From the NCBI RefSeq assembly GCF_008014745.1, contig NZ_VPFD01000029.1, positions 1,006 to 65,005 of the forward strand: a stretch of DNA of 64,000 bases, written 5' to 3'. The DNA comes from Massilia arenae. GTDB taxonomy: Bacteria > Pseudomonadota > Gammaproteobacteria > Burkholderiales > Burkholderiaceae_D. The notes under the pieces are model-generated. The model ran no database searches, was not told the DNA's origin, and saw only the letters and a program-made list of their open reading frames with translations. A program made the translations under genes and the position numbers. This document shows, one piece after another, positions 51,016 through 60,166 of this stretch. Numbering within the stretch: position 1 is the stretch's first letter; each line of letters begins with the position of its first letter.

Positions 51016-51260
51016 ACTTCGTGACCTACCGGTTTGCTACGCTCCCAGGCCTCAGCGTCCACAGGAGGCGCCGCCTTCAAATCACATTGCGCCATTAGAT
51101 CAGCGAGAGAATAGGATTTGCGGGCAGGCCGCAACACCAGCCCTTCCGGTTTCATATCAGCGCTCAGCCTGTCGCCAAGTGCAACGCCTAATTGGCTCAA
51201 CAAAGTTGACGGCAGTCGGACAGCCGCGCTATTACCCCATTTTTGAATCGCGAGTTCCAT
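51009..51260 (-). CDS. MazE/AbrB-type antitoxin
   Basis: 83 residues. The N-terminal 45 residues (IQKWGNSAAVRLPSTLLSQL, GDRLSADM) form a swapped-hairpin AbrB DNA-binding domain; the C-terminal part (YSLADLMAQCD) should wrap the toxin. GGAGGT precedes the ATG at 51260. It overlaps its own palindromic operator's operon promoter region just upstream. Confidence 0.88.
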   Translation of the reverse strand: MELAIQKWGNSAAVRLPSTLLSQLGVALGDRLSADMKPEGLVLRPARKSYSLADLMAQCDLKAAPPVDAEAWERSKPVGHEVW

Positions 51261-51271
51261 GATTACACCTC

Positions 51272-51334
51272 CAATGTAGATACATTGTATTACCGAAAAT
51301 CTGCTGCGACAAGAGAATTCTACAATGTAGATAC
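51272..51334 (-). promoter_or_regulatory. mazEF promoter with palindromic operators
   Basis: Minus strand -35 TTGTCG (51312-51307), 17 bp, -10 TACAAT (51289-51284). The -10 is embedded in the palindrome CAATGTA-GA-TACATTG (51272-51287); a second half-conserved copy, CAATGTAGATAC, lies at 51323-51334. This is the layout expected for autorepression by a MazE-MazF complex. Confidence 0.7.
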
Positions 51335-51449
51335 GTCTCACAATATCGTCTGGCACATCCCCTCGGACCTCCCTTGTCACACTCGAAGGTACGGGCAGAC
51401 GCGATACGAGCGACGCCGACCGGCCGCGCAGCTCGCATATACTCCCCCC

Positions 51450-52226
51450 ATGCCCGCCCCCCTCGACCGCCCCGCCACCGACCACACCCACCCGCCCCTG
51501 GTCCGCACCGACGGCGACCGCCGCACCCTCGAATTCAAGCCCGGCGACGTCCAGAGCGAGATGCTGGTCTCGCGGCCCGACGCGCTGGTGCTGGAATACA
51601 CGCGCGCCATGATGTGCTTTGCGCTGTTCGTGCCCGATCCGCATCACATCGTGATGGTCGGCCTGGGCGGCGGCTCGCTGGCCAAGTTCTGCCACCGCCA
51701 TTTTCCGCGCGCCCGCATCACCGTTCTCGAGATTCGCGACGACGTGATCGCCCTGCGCGACCAGTTCTGCCTGCCGCCCGACGACGCCCGCTTGCGTGTC
51801 CTGCACTGCGATGCGGCCGACTACCTGGCGCGCATGCCAGGCTGCTGCGACGTGCTGCTGGTCGACGGCTTCGACAGCCAGGGCCTGCCATCCGTGCTGG
51901 CAGGCAGCGCCTTCTACGCCGCCTGCCGGCGCGCCCTGCACCCGGGCGGCGTGCTGGTGGCGAACGTGTTTACCTACGATCCCCAATATGCGGGCGTGTT
52001 GCAGCGATTGCGCGCCGCCTTCGACGGCCGCCTGGCCTGGTTTACCCGCATCGCCGGCAATAACCGCATCCTGTACGCGATCCGCCCCGCCCACCCGGGC
52101 ACCATACCGGGCCGCGGCGAACGCCTGCTTACCCGCATGGCATGCAAGGAAGGCCGCGGCCTGGGCTGGAGCAACCGCCTGCTGGCACGCCTTCTCGTCG
52201 CCTGGCTGGCGCGACGCCGGGTGTGA
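51450..52226 (+). CDS. Spermidine synthase-like methyltransferase-fold protein
   Basis: 258 residues. Rossmann core: HIVMVGLGGGSLAKFC (nucleotide-binding glycine loop), ITVLEIRDDVIALRD (acidic strand end), LRVLHCDAADYL, CDVLLVDGFDSQG. Similar to SpeE-like proteins that lack an adjacent decarboxylase; no speD is present. Putrescine aminopropylation is possible, but short family members without SpeD often have other or unknown activities. Confidence 0.75.
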   Translation: MPAPLDRPATDHTHPPLVRTDGDRRTLEFKPGDVQSEMLVSRPDALVLEYTRAMMCFALFVPDPHHIVMVGLGGGSLAKFCHRHFPRARITVLEIRDDVIALRDQFCLPPDDARLRVLHCDAADYLARMPGCCDVLLVDGFDSQGLPSVLAGSAFYAACRRALHPGGVLVANVFTYDPQYAGVLQRLRAAFDGRLAWFTRIAGNNRILYAIRPAHPGTIPGRGERLLTRMACKEGRGLGWSNRLLARLLVAWLARRRV

Positions 52227-52372
52227 ACGTGTGGACGAAATGTCTCGCACGATAGGATTCGTTTGCGAGCCGATCGCGTTTATGACACACTTGCGCGGAT
52301 TAATGCCTACCGGCAAGCAGTTTTCTGTCAACACACCCACACAGTCAGACGATAGTCCAGGAACACAACCCG

Positions 52373-55204
52373 ATGCCGCGCCGACCGATCCGTTCACTGA
52401 CACTCGCGGCGGCCCTCACATTGGGCGGCGGCCTGGCCGCTTCCTTCGGCCTGTTCGTGGGCGTCAGCCACCTCGAGTACGACAATATGGCGCTGGCTTT
52501 CGGCCAGCGCGCCGACGAGCGGGTGGCGGCGGTGCGCCAGGGGATGGACGGGGCGATCGAGGTGCTGGCGGTGACCAACCAGCTGTTCTCGAACGGCGAG
52601 CCGGTCAGCCGCGAGCGCTTCGCAGACTTCACCTCGCGCCTGCTGGATCGGCACCGTTTCATACAAGCCTTCCATTACCACCGGGTGGTGCCGGCCCACG
52701 AGCGCGCGGCGGTCGAGGCCGAGTTGCAGCGCGTGCGGCCCGGCGCCGTCCTGACGGAAATGACACCAAACGGTCTGGCGCCGGCGCCGGCGCGCGGCCG
52801 CTACCACGTGATCGAGTACGTCGAGCCGATGGTCGGCAACGAAGGCGCCTTCGGCCTGGACCTGGGCCGCGATGCATCGCTCATGACCGCGCTCGACGAA
52901 GCGAAGAACAGCCGCCAGCCCACCGCGACCAGCCTGTTCACGCTGAGGCGGACGGGGGCCACGGTCTTCGACCTGGTCATGCCGGTGTTCGGTAAGCGCG
53001 GCGAACTGCTCGGCAATACGGCGGCCGTCGTCCGCGGCAAGGAACTGGTGCACCAGTCGCTGCTCGAGACCGGCCTGCTGGACCGCACCGACATCTTCGT
53101 GTCGGTGTATGCCGGCGAGCACGCCGATCCGGCGGCCTTGCTGATGTCGACCGGCCCTACCGCGCCCCGGGCGCGCCCGGCGCTCATCAGTTGGCTGCGG
53201 CCGGACCATGGCGCCCGCGCCACCGTGCTGAAGGCCGGCGGACGCCCATGGCGGGTCGAGGTCGCCGCCGCGCCGCGTCCCTTCCTGGCCGACCACATGG
53301 CCTCGGTGGCGCTGCTGGTGGGCGGCATCCTGGTGACCCTGCTCGGCACCGCCTTCGTCCAGTCGGCGGGGATGCGCGCGCGCAAGGTCCAGCAACTGGT
53401 GCGCCAGCGCACCTCGGACCTGCGCCGCAGCAACCGCCGCCTGATCGAGGACATGGCCGCGCGCGAGCGCGCCGAGAAGGCACTGCTGCAAAGCGAGCAG
53501 CGCTTCCGCCAGCTGGTCGCGATGTCGTCCGACTGGTATTGGGAGCAGGACCGGGATTTCCGCTTCACGATGATCACCGGCGGCTTCACCGAGAAGTCTG
53601 GCGTGGCGGTCCAGGGGCTGATCGGCAAGACGCGCTGGGAATACGTGCCAGGCCTGCTCGACAACGAGAGCGGGCGCGAGCACCTGGCCAAGATGCAGGC
53701 CCACGAAGCCTTCGCCAACCTGGAATATCAAGTGGTCGACGACCATGGCGACACCCGCTGGTTCTGCGTGAACGGCCAGCCCGTGTTCGATGACGATGAC
53801 GTGCTGCAGGGCTACCGCGGGACCGGCAGCGACATCACCGAGCGCAAGCTGACCGAGCAGCGCGTGCACCACGTGGCCCAGCACGACGTGCTGACCGGCC
53901 TGCCCAACCGCTCGCTGCTGCAGGATCGCCTGGGCCAGGCGATCGCCTACGCCAACCGCGGCGGCCGTCCGGTATGGGTGATGCTGATCGACCTCGACCG
54001 CTTCAAGTTCGTCAACGACAGCATGGGCCACAAGGCCGGCGACGTGCTGCTGGTGACGGTGGCGGCGCGCCTGCGCTCGTCGCTGCGCGATGCCGACACC
54101 GTGGCGCGCCTGTCGGGCGACGAATTCGTGGTGATCCTCAACGAGCATGCCGACGAGCCGCTCGCTCCGGCCATCGTGCAGCGGGTGATGGATGCGGTGG
54201 CGCAGCCGGTCATGCTCGGCAACAAGGAATTCTTCGTCACCTGCTCGATCGGCGTGGCGGTGTATCCGAGCGAAGGCACGTCGAGCGACAACCTGATCGA
54301 ACATGCCGACATCGCCATGTACCGCGCCAAGAAACTGGGCCGCAATAACTTCCAGTTCTATACCCCGGCCATGAACGAGGAATCGCTGGAGCGGGTACGC
54401 ATCGAAAGCGCGTTGCGCAATGCCTTGGAGCGCAATGAATTCGTGCTGCACTATCAGCCGCAGGTCGACCTCAAGAGCGGCCAGATCGTGGGCATGGAAG
54501 CGCTGATCCGCTGGAACCATCCGGAGCTGGGCATGGTGCCGCCGGGCCGCTTCGTCGGCGTGGCCGAGGAGACCGGCCTGATCGTCCCGATCGGGGCCTG
54601 GGTGATGCGCACCGCCTGCGCCCAGAACAAGGCCTGGCAGGATGCCGGCTACCAGCGCCTGCGGGTGGCGGTGAACCTGTCGGCGCGCCAGTTCGGCGCC
54701 CCCGACCTGCTGCAAAGCCTGGAATCGGCGCTGAACGACACCGGCCTGGATCCGGCCTGCCTCGAGATCGAGCTGACCGAAAGCCTGTTCATGAGCGACG
54801 TCACGCCGGCGGTGGAGCTGCTGCACCGGATGAAAGCGCTGGGGGTGAACCTGTCGATCGACGATTTCGGCACCGGCTACTCGAGCTTTTCCTACCTGTC
54901 GCGCTTCCCGATCGATGTGCTCAAGATCGACCGCTCCTTCGTGGCCGACATCACGCATGACGCCAACGACGCCGCGATCGTGACCTCGATCATCGCCCTG
55001 GCCCACAACCTGAAGCTGGCGGTGATCGCCGAGGGAGTCGAAACAGCGGAACAGCTCGACTACCTGCGCAGACGCGGCTGCGACGAGATGCAGGGCTATT
55101 ACTTCAGCAAGCCGCTGGCGGCCGACGATTTCGAGCAGCTGCTGCGCCAGCGCCGTGCGCTGCCGGCGCAGATCGTCGAGCAGGAAGCGTCGCTGCCCGT
55201 TTAA
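52373..55204 (+). CDS. CHASE-PAS-GGDEF-EAL signalling protein
   Basis: 943 residues: N-terminal helix (about 9-31), periplasmic CHASE domain (35-300), second helix (308-330), short coiled coil, PAS (375-490), GGDEF-type domain with motif SGDEF (581-585) and EAL with EALIR (709-713), DDFGTGYSS, and loop glutamates. Third GGDEF-containing protein in the window. The first Gly-to-Ser change in the GGDEF motif may still permit activity; the EAL side looks complete, so net c-di-GMP hydrolysis is plausible. Ligand unknown. Confidence 0.91.
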   Translation: MPRRPIRSLTLAAALTLGGGLAASFGLFVGVSHLEYDNMALAFGQRADERVAAVRQGMDGAIEVLAVTNQLFSNGEPVSRERFADFTSRLLDRHRFIQAFHYHRVVPAHERAAVEAELQRVRPGAVLTEMTPNGLAPAPARGRYHVIEYVEPMVGNEGAFGLDLGRDASLMTALDEAKNSRQPTATSLFTLRRTGATVFDLVMPVFGKRGELLGNTAAVVRGKELVHQSLLETGLLDRTDIFVSVYAGEHADPAALLMSTGPTAPRARPALISWLRPDHGARATVLKAGGRPWRVEVAAAPRPFLADHMASVALLVGGILVTLLGTAFVQSAGMRARKVQQLVRQRTSDLRRSNRRLIEDMAARERAEKALLQSEQRFRQLVAMSSDWYWEQDRDFRFTMITGGFTEKSGVAVQGLIGKTRWEYVPGLLDNESGREHLAKMQAHEAFANLEYQVVDDHGDTRWFCVNGQPVFDDDDVLQGYRGTGSDITERKLTEQRVHHVAQHDVLTGLPNRSLLQDRLGQAIAYANRGGRPVWVMLIDLDRFKFVNDSMGHKAGDVLLVTVAARLRSSLRDADTVARLSGDEFVVILNEHADEPLAPAIVQRVMDAVAQPVMLGNKEFFVTCSIGVAVYPSEGTSSDNLIEHADIAMYRAKKLGRNNFQFYTPAMNEESLERVRIESALRNALERNEFVLHYQPQVDLKSGQIVGMEALIRWNHPELGMVPPGRFVGVAEETGLIVPIGAWVMRTACAQNKAWQDAGYQRLRVAVNLSARQFGAPDLLQSLESALNDTGLDPACLEIELTESLFMSDVTPAVELLHRMKALGVNLSIDDFGTGYSSFSYLSRFPIDVLKIDRSFVADITHDANDAAIVTSIIALAHNLKLAVIAEGVETAEQLDYLRRRGCDEMQGYYFSKPLAADDFEQLLRQRRALPAQIVEQEASLPV

Positions 55205-55341
55205 ATCGTCGCTGAGGCGGCGCCGCAACGCCCCTATCCGGGAAGCATGAGAATTGCCTTCTCGAAAACATTTCCATAGCCACTTGATTATCGGTGGACG
55301 TACAATACTCGTGCCTATATTGCACTGACGGAGTACGAACC

Positions 55342-55563
55342 ATGATGATCAACGAGACGCCCGACGCGGCAAGCGTGTCCGGCGTGCAGGCGGGCCACAG
55401 GCAGCGCGTGGACGGTCGCACGCGCGACCTGGTGAACCAGGCGATAGCGTCGATCCCGACGCTCGGCCTGGCGCGCGCGGCGGAATTCCTGGCCACGATG
55501 AACGTGCCGGCCGAGGTGGCGGTGCGGGCGCTGGTCTATCCGAAGCTGCGGCGCGCCAGCTAG
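55342..55563 (+). CDS. Hypothetical 73-residue protein
   Basis: Starts MMINETPDAA with GGAG at 55330-55333. The C-terminal half (AIASIPTLGLARAAEFLATM) is amphipathic-helical. No family is recognised. It is convergent with the following minus-strand gene, 22 bp apart. Confidence 0.55.
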   Translation: MMINETPDAASVSGVQAGHRQRVDGRTRDLVNQAIASIPTLGLARAAEFLATMNVPAEVAVRALVYPKLRRAS

Positions 55564-55585
55564 TCACCGGCGTCGCCGCGGAAAA

Positions 55586-55957
55586 TCAGCGGCGTTCTTC
55601 CTGCTGGTCGATGTCGGCCAGCGATTCGCGACCGCGCTCGCTCAGCGCATGACCACCCGCCTCGAGCGGCAGGATATGCGATTTGCGGCCCAGGAAACGC
55701 AGCACGTCGTCGTCGACCGCCGCCATCGGATCGGCCGCGAGCGCACGCAGGCCCACCACACAGCGGCGCAGGAACAGCACTTCTTCGCCCTTTTCGGTGA
55801 GCGTCAGCCGCTTGTCGCGGCCAAAGGACATCAGCTTGATGCCGCACAGGCGCTTGGTGTTGCGCCCGACGCAGGCCGTCGCCAGATCCTGCTTGCCACC
55901 ACGGCGCACCAGTTCCAGCGCGTCGTATTCGTCCGTCGTCAGCTTTTCGTTTTTCAT
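55586..55957 (-). CDS. Hypothetical protein, winged-helix-like
   Basis: 123 residues. TTDEYDALELVRRGGKQDLA, KRLTLTEKGEEVLFLRR and GGHALSERGRESLADID resemble the helix-wing pattern of MarR/PadR-type domains (L-T-E-K-G-E is common at the wing), but no family is certain. No obvious partner. Confidence 0.55.
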   Translation of the reverse strand: MKNEKLTTDEYDALELVRRGGKQDLATACVGRNTKRLCGIKLMSFGRDKRLTLTEKGEEVLFLRRCVVGLRALAADPMAAVDDDVLRFLGRKSHILPLEAGGHALSERGRESLADIDQQEERR

Positions 55958-56016
55958 TACCGCATTCAGTTAAGCAAAGGGCGCATGGTACGCGCCCCGG
56001 CCCATCGCGGCAACCT

Positions 56017-56154
56017 TCAGCGCAGCGAACGCAGCGCGTACCAGCCGATCCCGGCGCCGGCAATCACCCCGAGCACCAGCGCCAGCCGGCCGTGGGCGGA
56101 ACCCAACAGCGGTCGGCGGCCCAGGTAAATCTTGTTGTACAAGGTCGAACCCAT
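56017..56154 (-). CDS. Small 45-residue membrane protein
   Basis: ATG at 56154 (a second ATG at 56157) behind a perfect AGGAGG. The product starts MGSTLYNKIYLGRR and has one hydrophobic helix (about 25-41, ALVLGVIAGAGIGWYAL), ending in RSLR. Unknown family; strong ribosome site and clean membrane topology make it a likely real gene. Confidence 0.55.
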   Translation of the reverse strand: MGSTLYNKIYLGRRPLLGSAHGRLALVLGVIAGAGIGWYALRSLR

Positions 56155-56343
56155 CATCTCCTCCTGTTTTTTTATTGTTACAAGCTCATTATAGAAACCG
56201 CATTGTTGCCGCTATGTGACAGCGAGCACACGCGCGTCGCGCACGACGAAAAAGCAACACCATGGGCGGCTTCCTGCCGCGCGCCGGGCCTGCGGGTGGC
56301 CTGTTAGGATCGTACGACATTGACAACTTTAGCGGAGCACAGC

Positions 56344-56583
56344 ATGAACGACCCAACGCCCAGTATCGATCCCAAGAACAAGGGACGCGCGATGTACGAC
56401 GAGGCGGACATCGGTAGCGGCGAACGCTCTCCGGGGCAGCATGAAACCGATGAAATGATTCGCGGAATTCCTCCATTGCCATCCAACCGGCAGGCCGACG
56501 AAGGCGCGCCGAACAGTGGCAAGGAGGACAATGAAGGCGGCGGTACGCCGGAGGGCAACCGCCAGGGGACGCCCGGCGTCTGA
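56344..56583 (+). CDS. Hypothetical disordered protein, 79 residues
   Basis: Hydrophilic and Gly/Pro/Glu/Asp-rich throughout (DPKNKGRAMYDEADIGSGER, PNSGKEDNEGGG), probably unstructured. Starts at ATG 56344. No family or partner recognised; possibly a stress-related hydrophilic protein. Confidence 0.5.
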   Translation: MNDPTPSIDPKNKGRAMYDEADIGSGERSPGQHETDEMIRGIPPLPSNRQADEGAPNSGKEDNEGGGTPEGNRQGTPGV

Positions 56584-56601
56584 TCCGGGGCGCCCAGGTT
56601 T

Positions 56602-56808
56602 CTAGTTCGCCCGGATCGGCGGTTCGGGCAGGCGTGGCTCCTCGACCGGAGCATTGACTGGGTCGGGGACGTCGTCCGGCACCGGTGGTGGCGCCGTCGG
56701 CGCCGGCGGTTCGCCCGGATACTCCGGATCGGGCGTGGAATGGAAGTGCTGGCCGACGCGCTCGTGCCGGCGCTCTTGCCTGGAATCGTACGACTGTAGT
56801 TCGCTCAT
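56602..56808 (-). CDS. Hypothetical proline-rich protein, 68 residues
   Basis: The N-terminal 30 residues are charged (SYDSRQERRHERVGQHF), the rest Pro/Glu-rich (PPAPTAPPPVPDDVPD). GAGAGG precedes the ATG at 56808. Likely disordered; no function can be assigned. Confidence 0.5.
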   Translation of the reverse strand: MSELQSYDSRQERRHERVGQHFHSTPDPEYPGEPPAPTAPPPVPDDVPDPVNAPVEEPRLPEPPIRAN

Positions 56809-57017
56809 ATGGGCCTCTCAGGTTGGACGCGCGCCGCGGCGATGCCGGCGGGCGCGCGATGACATGGAAGGCAACGCCGTTGCCTGTGGTGCATTCGTGC
56901 GCAGACTAGCACGGATCAAGCAGCCCGGTTTTTCGATTGATCCATCACCAATGCAATGTTCTTCAGCAAGAACAACTCGGCTATAGTGGCGTTTTATCCA
57001 ATTAGGCAATATCTCCC

Positions 57018-57914
57018 ATGCGCTTGGCCAGCCTGCTTCCTGCCCTCCTGCTCGGCGCGCTCCTGAACGCCCACGCCGCCGCTCCGATGAAACTCGACGA
57101 CTACCTGGCCCTGACCGGCCCTGCCCCCAGCGCCAAGCTCGCCTATGGCCCCGCTCCCTCGCAATACGCCGAACTGTTCGTGCCGCAGGGAGCGGGACCG
57201 TTCCCGGTGGCGGTGCTGGTGCATGGCGGCTGCTGGACCAGCAAGTTCGGCGGCATCGCCCAGTTCCGCAATATGGCCGGCGCCCTGGCCGCGCGCGGCA
57301 TCGCCGTCTGGAATGTCGAATACCGGCGCGTGGACGAGGAAGGCGGCGGCTATCCCGGCATGTACCTCGACATGCATGCGGCGCTCGACCTGCTCGCCGC
57401 CAATGCATCGGCGCACAAGCTCGACCTGGAACGCATCGTCGCGGTCGGCCACTCGGCCGGCGGTCAGCTGGTGCAGTGGATCGCGGGCCGTGCGCGCATC
57501 CCGGCCGGCAGTCCCCTCTACCACCCCGATGGCCTGAAGGTCGACCGCATCGTCAGCCTGGGCGGCCTGGCCGACCTGCGCCACGAGGCGGCGCTGATCA
57601 AGTCCAGCTGCGACCGCGATATCGCGCAACTGGCCGGCACGCCGAGTTCCGAACGGCCGGACGTGCTGGTCGATACCAATGCCGCCGACCTGATGCCCAA
57701 CGGTAGCCGCACCTGGCTCGTCACGGGCGCGCTCGACACCATTTCTCCACCGCGCGTGGCCCACGACTACGCGGCGCGCGCAAAAGCGGCCGGAGACAAG
57801 GCCGAGGTCGTGATCCTGCCGGACGCCAGCCACTACGACGAAGTCGCCGCGACCTCGCCCGCCTGGCCGCAGGTGCTGCGGGTGATCGAACAGGCGCTTG
57901 CCATCCAACAGTAA
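57018..57914 (+). CDS. Exported alpha/beta hydrolase
   Basis: 298 residues with a signal peptide (about 1-21). Catalytic triad candidates are Ser146 (GHSAGGQ), Asp240 (GALDTISPP) and His272 (ASHYDEV); the HGGCW motif at 69-73 forms the oxyanion region, as in the hormone-sensitive-lipase/kynurenine formamidase-like branch. Substrate unknown, probably a small ester or peptide in the periplasm. The Kelch protein gene begins 17 bp later. Confidence 0.82.
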   Translation: MRLASLLPALLLGALLNAHAAAPMKLDDYLALTGPAPSAKLAYGPAPSQYAELFVPQGAGPFPVAVLVHGGCWTSKFGGIAQFRNMAGALAARGIAVWNVEYRRVDEEGGGYPGMYLDMHAALDLLAANASAHKLDLERIVAVGHSAGGQLVQWIAGRARIPAGSPLYHPDGLKVDRIVSLGGLADLRHEAALIKSSCDRDIAQLAGTPSSERPDVLVDTNAADLMPNGSRTWLVTGALDTISPPRVAHDYAARAKAAGDKAEVVILPDASHYDEVAATSPAWPQVLRVIEQALAIQQ

Positions 57915-57931
57915 TCCAGGGAGTCTCCATC

Positions 57932-58933
57932 TTGAAACCGATCATGCCGGCACTGCTGGCGATGAGCTTGCTCGTTACGTCCGGGGCCGCCCTGGCGCAA
58001 TCCTGGTCGCGCGTGGCCGACGCCTCGCTGGCGCGCCAGGAAATCTATCCGACCGTGTTGAACGACAAGATCTACGTGGCCGGCGGCATCCTGAGTGTGG
58101 CGCCGGGCTTTACCGATCTCTTCGAAGCCTATGACGCGGGAGCGGATCGCTGGACCAGGCTGGCGTCGCTGCCCGAAGCCCGTCACCACATCGCCCTGGC
58201 CGCGGCCGGCGGCAAGATCTACGGCATCGGCGGCTTCTCCGGCGCGATTCCCGACTGGCGCGCCCACGCCTCGGTGTTCGTCTACGATCCGAAATCCGAC
58301 CGTTGGTCGACCGGTCCTTCGCTGCCGCAAGCACGGGCCGAAGGCGTGGTCGCAACCGTCGGCGGCAAGATCTATTTCATCGGCGGCCGCATCCCGACCA
58401 GCCCTGAAGCAAAGCACATCAGCCAACACGCCGACACCAACCGGGCCGAGGCCCTGGACGCGGGCACCGGGCGCTGGTCGCCCATCGCCGATGCACCCAG
58501 CGCGCGCAATAGCGCGGCCGGCGCCGTGATCGACAACAAGATCTACGTCGTGGGTGGACGCCAGATGGTCGCGCAGGCCGACGGCAGGTCGCGGCCGGTC
58601 AATGTGGCGACCCTTGAAGTGTACGACCCGGCCAGCGACCGCTGGGAGACCCGGGCGCCGATGCCGCTGGCCCAGGGCGGCCTGGCCGCCGCCGCCCATG
58701 ACGGAAAACTATACGTCTTCGGCGGCGAGCAGTTCGTCCCGCAAGCCAGGGTGTTCGCCGAATCCTGGGTCTACGACCCGGCACTGGACCGCTGGTCGGC
58801 CCTGCCGGCCATGCCGACGCCGCGCCATGGGCACGGCGCGGCGGTGGTCGGCAAGCGCATCTTCCTGATGGGCGGCGGAGAAAAGGTCGGGGTCGCGGCC
58901 AGCGCCGCACACGAAGCGCTCGCACTGCCGTGA
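57932..58933 (+). CDS. Secreted Kelch-repeat beta-propeller protein
   Basis: 333 residues: signal peptide (about 1-23, ALAQ), then six Kelch blades each with a (K)-I-Y-x-x-GG core (KIYVAGG, KIYGIGG, KIYFIGG, KIYVVGG, KLYVFGG, RIFLMGG). The start is TTG at 57932 supported by AGGGAG eight bases upstream; an ATG at 57944 is a weaker option. Probably cotranscribed with the hydrolase; the role of the propeller (binding or sialate-isomerase-like) is not clear. Confidence 0.85.
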   Translation: MKPIMPALLAMSLLVTSGAALAQSWSRVADASLARQEIYPTVLNDKIYVAGGILSVAPGFTDLFEAYDAGADRWTRLASLPEARHHIALAAAGGKIYGIGGFSGAIPDWRAHASVFVYDPKSDRWSTGPSLPQARAEGVVATVGGKIYFIGGRIPTSPEAKHISQHADTNRAEALDAGTGRWSPIADAPSARNSAAGAVIDNKIYVVGGRQMVAQADGRSRPVNVATLEVYDPASDRWETRAPMPLAQGGLAAAAHDGKLYVFGGEQFVPQARVFAESWVYDPALDRWSALPAMPTPRHGHGAAVVGKRIFLMGGGEKVGVAASAAHEALALP

Positions 58934-58943
58934 TCCGCGTTCG

Positions 58944-60050
58944 TCAGTAGAGCACCACCGAGCGGATCGATTCGCCGCTCTTCATCAGGTCGAAACCTTC
59001 GTTGATGCGCTCGAGCGGCAGGCGGTGGGTGATCAGGTCGTCAATGTTCAACTTGCCCTCCATGTACCAGTCGACGATCTTCGGCACGTCGGTGCGACCA
59101 CGGGCGCCGCCGAAGGCCGAACCCTTCCACTCGCGACCGGTCACCAGCTGGAACGGACGGGTCGCGATTTCCTGGCCGGCGGCGGCCACGCCGATGATGA
59201 AGGACTGGCCCCAGCCTTTATGCGTGCACTCGAGCGCCTGGCGCATCAGCGTGGTGTTGCCGACGCACTCGAAGCTGTAGTCGGCGCCGCCGTCGGTCAG
59301 TTGCACGATGTGGTCCACGACGTTGGCGACCTCGTTCGGATTGATGAAATCGGTCATGCCGAACTTGCGGGCCATGGCTTCGCGGGCCGGATTGATGTCG
59401 ACGCCGATGATCTTGTCGGCGCCTACCATCTTCGCGGCCTGGATCACGTTCAGGCCGATGCCGCCCAGCCCGAACACGACCACATTGGCCCCGGCTTCCA
59501 CCTTGGCCGAGAACAGCACCGCGCCAACGCCGGTGGTGACGCCGCAGCCGATGTAGCAGACCTTGTCGAACGGCGCATCGCTGCGGATCTTGGCCAGCGC
59601 GATCTCGGGCACCACGATGTAGTTCGAGAAGGTGGACGTTCCCATGTAGTGGAACAGCGGCTTGCCGTCCAGCGAGAACCGCGAGGTCGCGTCAGGCATC
59701 AGGCCACGCCCCTGGGTCGAGCGGATCGCCTGGCACAGATTGGTCTTGCGCGACAGGCAGAATTTGCACTGGCGGCACTCCGGCGTGTACAGCGGGATGA
59801 CGTGGTCGTCCTTCTTCAACGTGGTCACGCCCGGGCCGACGTCGACCACGACGCCGGCGCCCTCATGGCCCAGGATGGCCGGGAACAGGCCTTCCGGATC
59901 GGCGCCCGACAGCGTGTAGTAATCGGTGTGGCAGATGCCGGTGGCCTTCAGCTCGACCAGCACCTCGCCCTCACGCGGGCCTTGCAGGTCCACTTCTTCG
60001 ATCGTCAGCGGCTGGCCCGCCTGCCATGCGACGGCTGCTTTGGTTTTCAT
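58944..60050 (-). CDS. frmA: S-(hydroxymethyl)glutathione dehydrogenase / class III alcohol dehydrogenase
   Basis: 368 residues, zinc-dependent, NAD-linked oxidation of the formaldehyde-glutathione adduct. Catalytic zinc ligands in TGICHTDYYT and GHEGAG, structural zinc cysteines in PECRQCKFCLSRKTNLC, Rossmann GLGGIGLNV, and the class III-typical STQGRGLMPDATSRF. Start ATG 60050. The usual partner S-formylglutathione hydrolase gene (fghA) is absent here. Divergent from a GlxA-type regulator. Confidence 0.95.
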   Translation of the reverse strand: MKTKAAVAWQAGQPLTIEEVDLQGPREGEVLVELKATGICHTDYYTLSGADPEGLFPAILGHEGAGVVVDVGPGVTTLKKDDHVIPLYTPECRQCKFCLSRKTNLCQAIRSTQGRGLMPDATSRFSLDGKPLFHYMGTSTFSNYIVVPEIALAKIRSDAPFDKVCYIGCGVTTGVGAVLFSAKVEAGANVVVFGLGGIGLNVIQAAKMVGADKIIGVDINPAREAMARKFGMTDFINPNEVANVVDHIVQLTDGGADYSFECVGNTTLMRQALECTHKGWGQSFIIGVAAAGQEIATRPFQLVTGREWKGSAFGGARGRTDVPKIVDWYMEGKLNIDDLITHRLPLERINEGFDLMKSGESIRSVVLY

Positions 60051-60134
60051 GGTGATCCTCGCTTGCATTGTTTGAATAGCCCGCAGTATGCGCGCCGTGG
60101 CCGGCGTTTTACACGCCGGGACGCGAGAATGGCA

Positions 60135-60166
60135 GGATTTTGCCGCATGAAGACTGGATTTTGCCG
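60135..60166 (+). promoter_or_regulatory. Phased direct repeat between frmA and the AraC-type regulator
   Basis: GGATTTTGCCG occurs at 60135-60145 and 60156-60166, 21 bp apart, which is two helical turns and the classical spacing of AraC-family half-sites. It lies 85 bp from the frmA start codon and 23 bp from the regulator's ATG. Confidence 0.65.

Noticed and set aside
52394-55228. A 944-codon minus-strand open frame opposite the CHASE-GGDEF-EAL gene
   Set aside because: It mirrors the sense gene almost exactly and has no recognisable domain; a codon-bias shadow.
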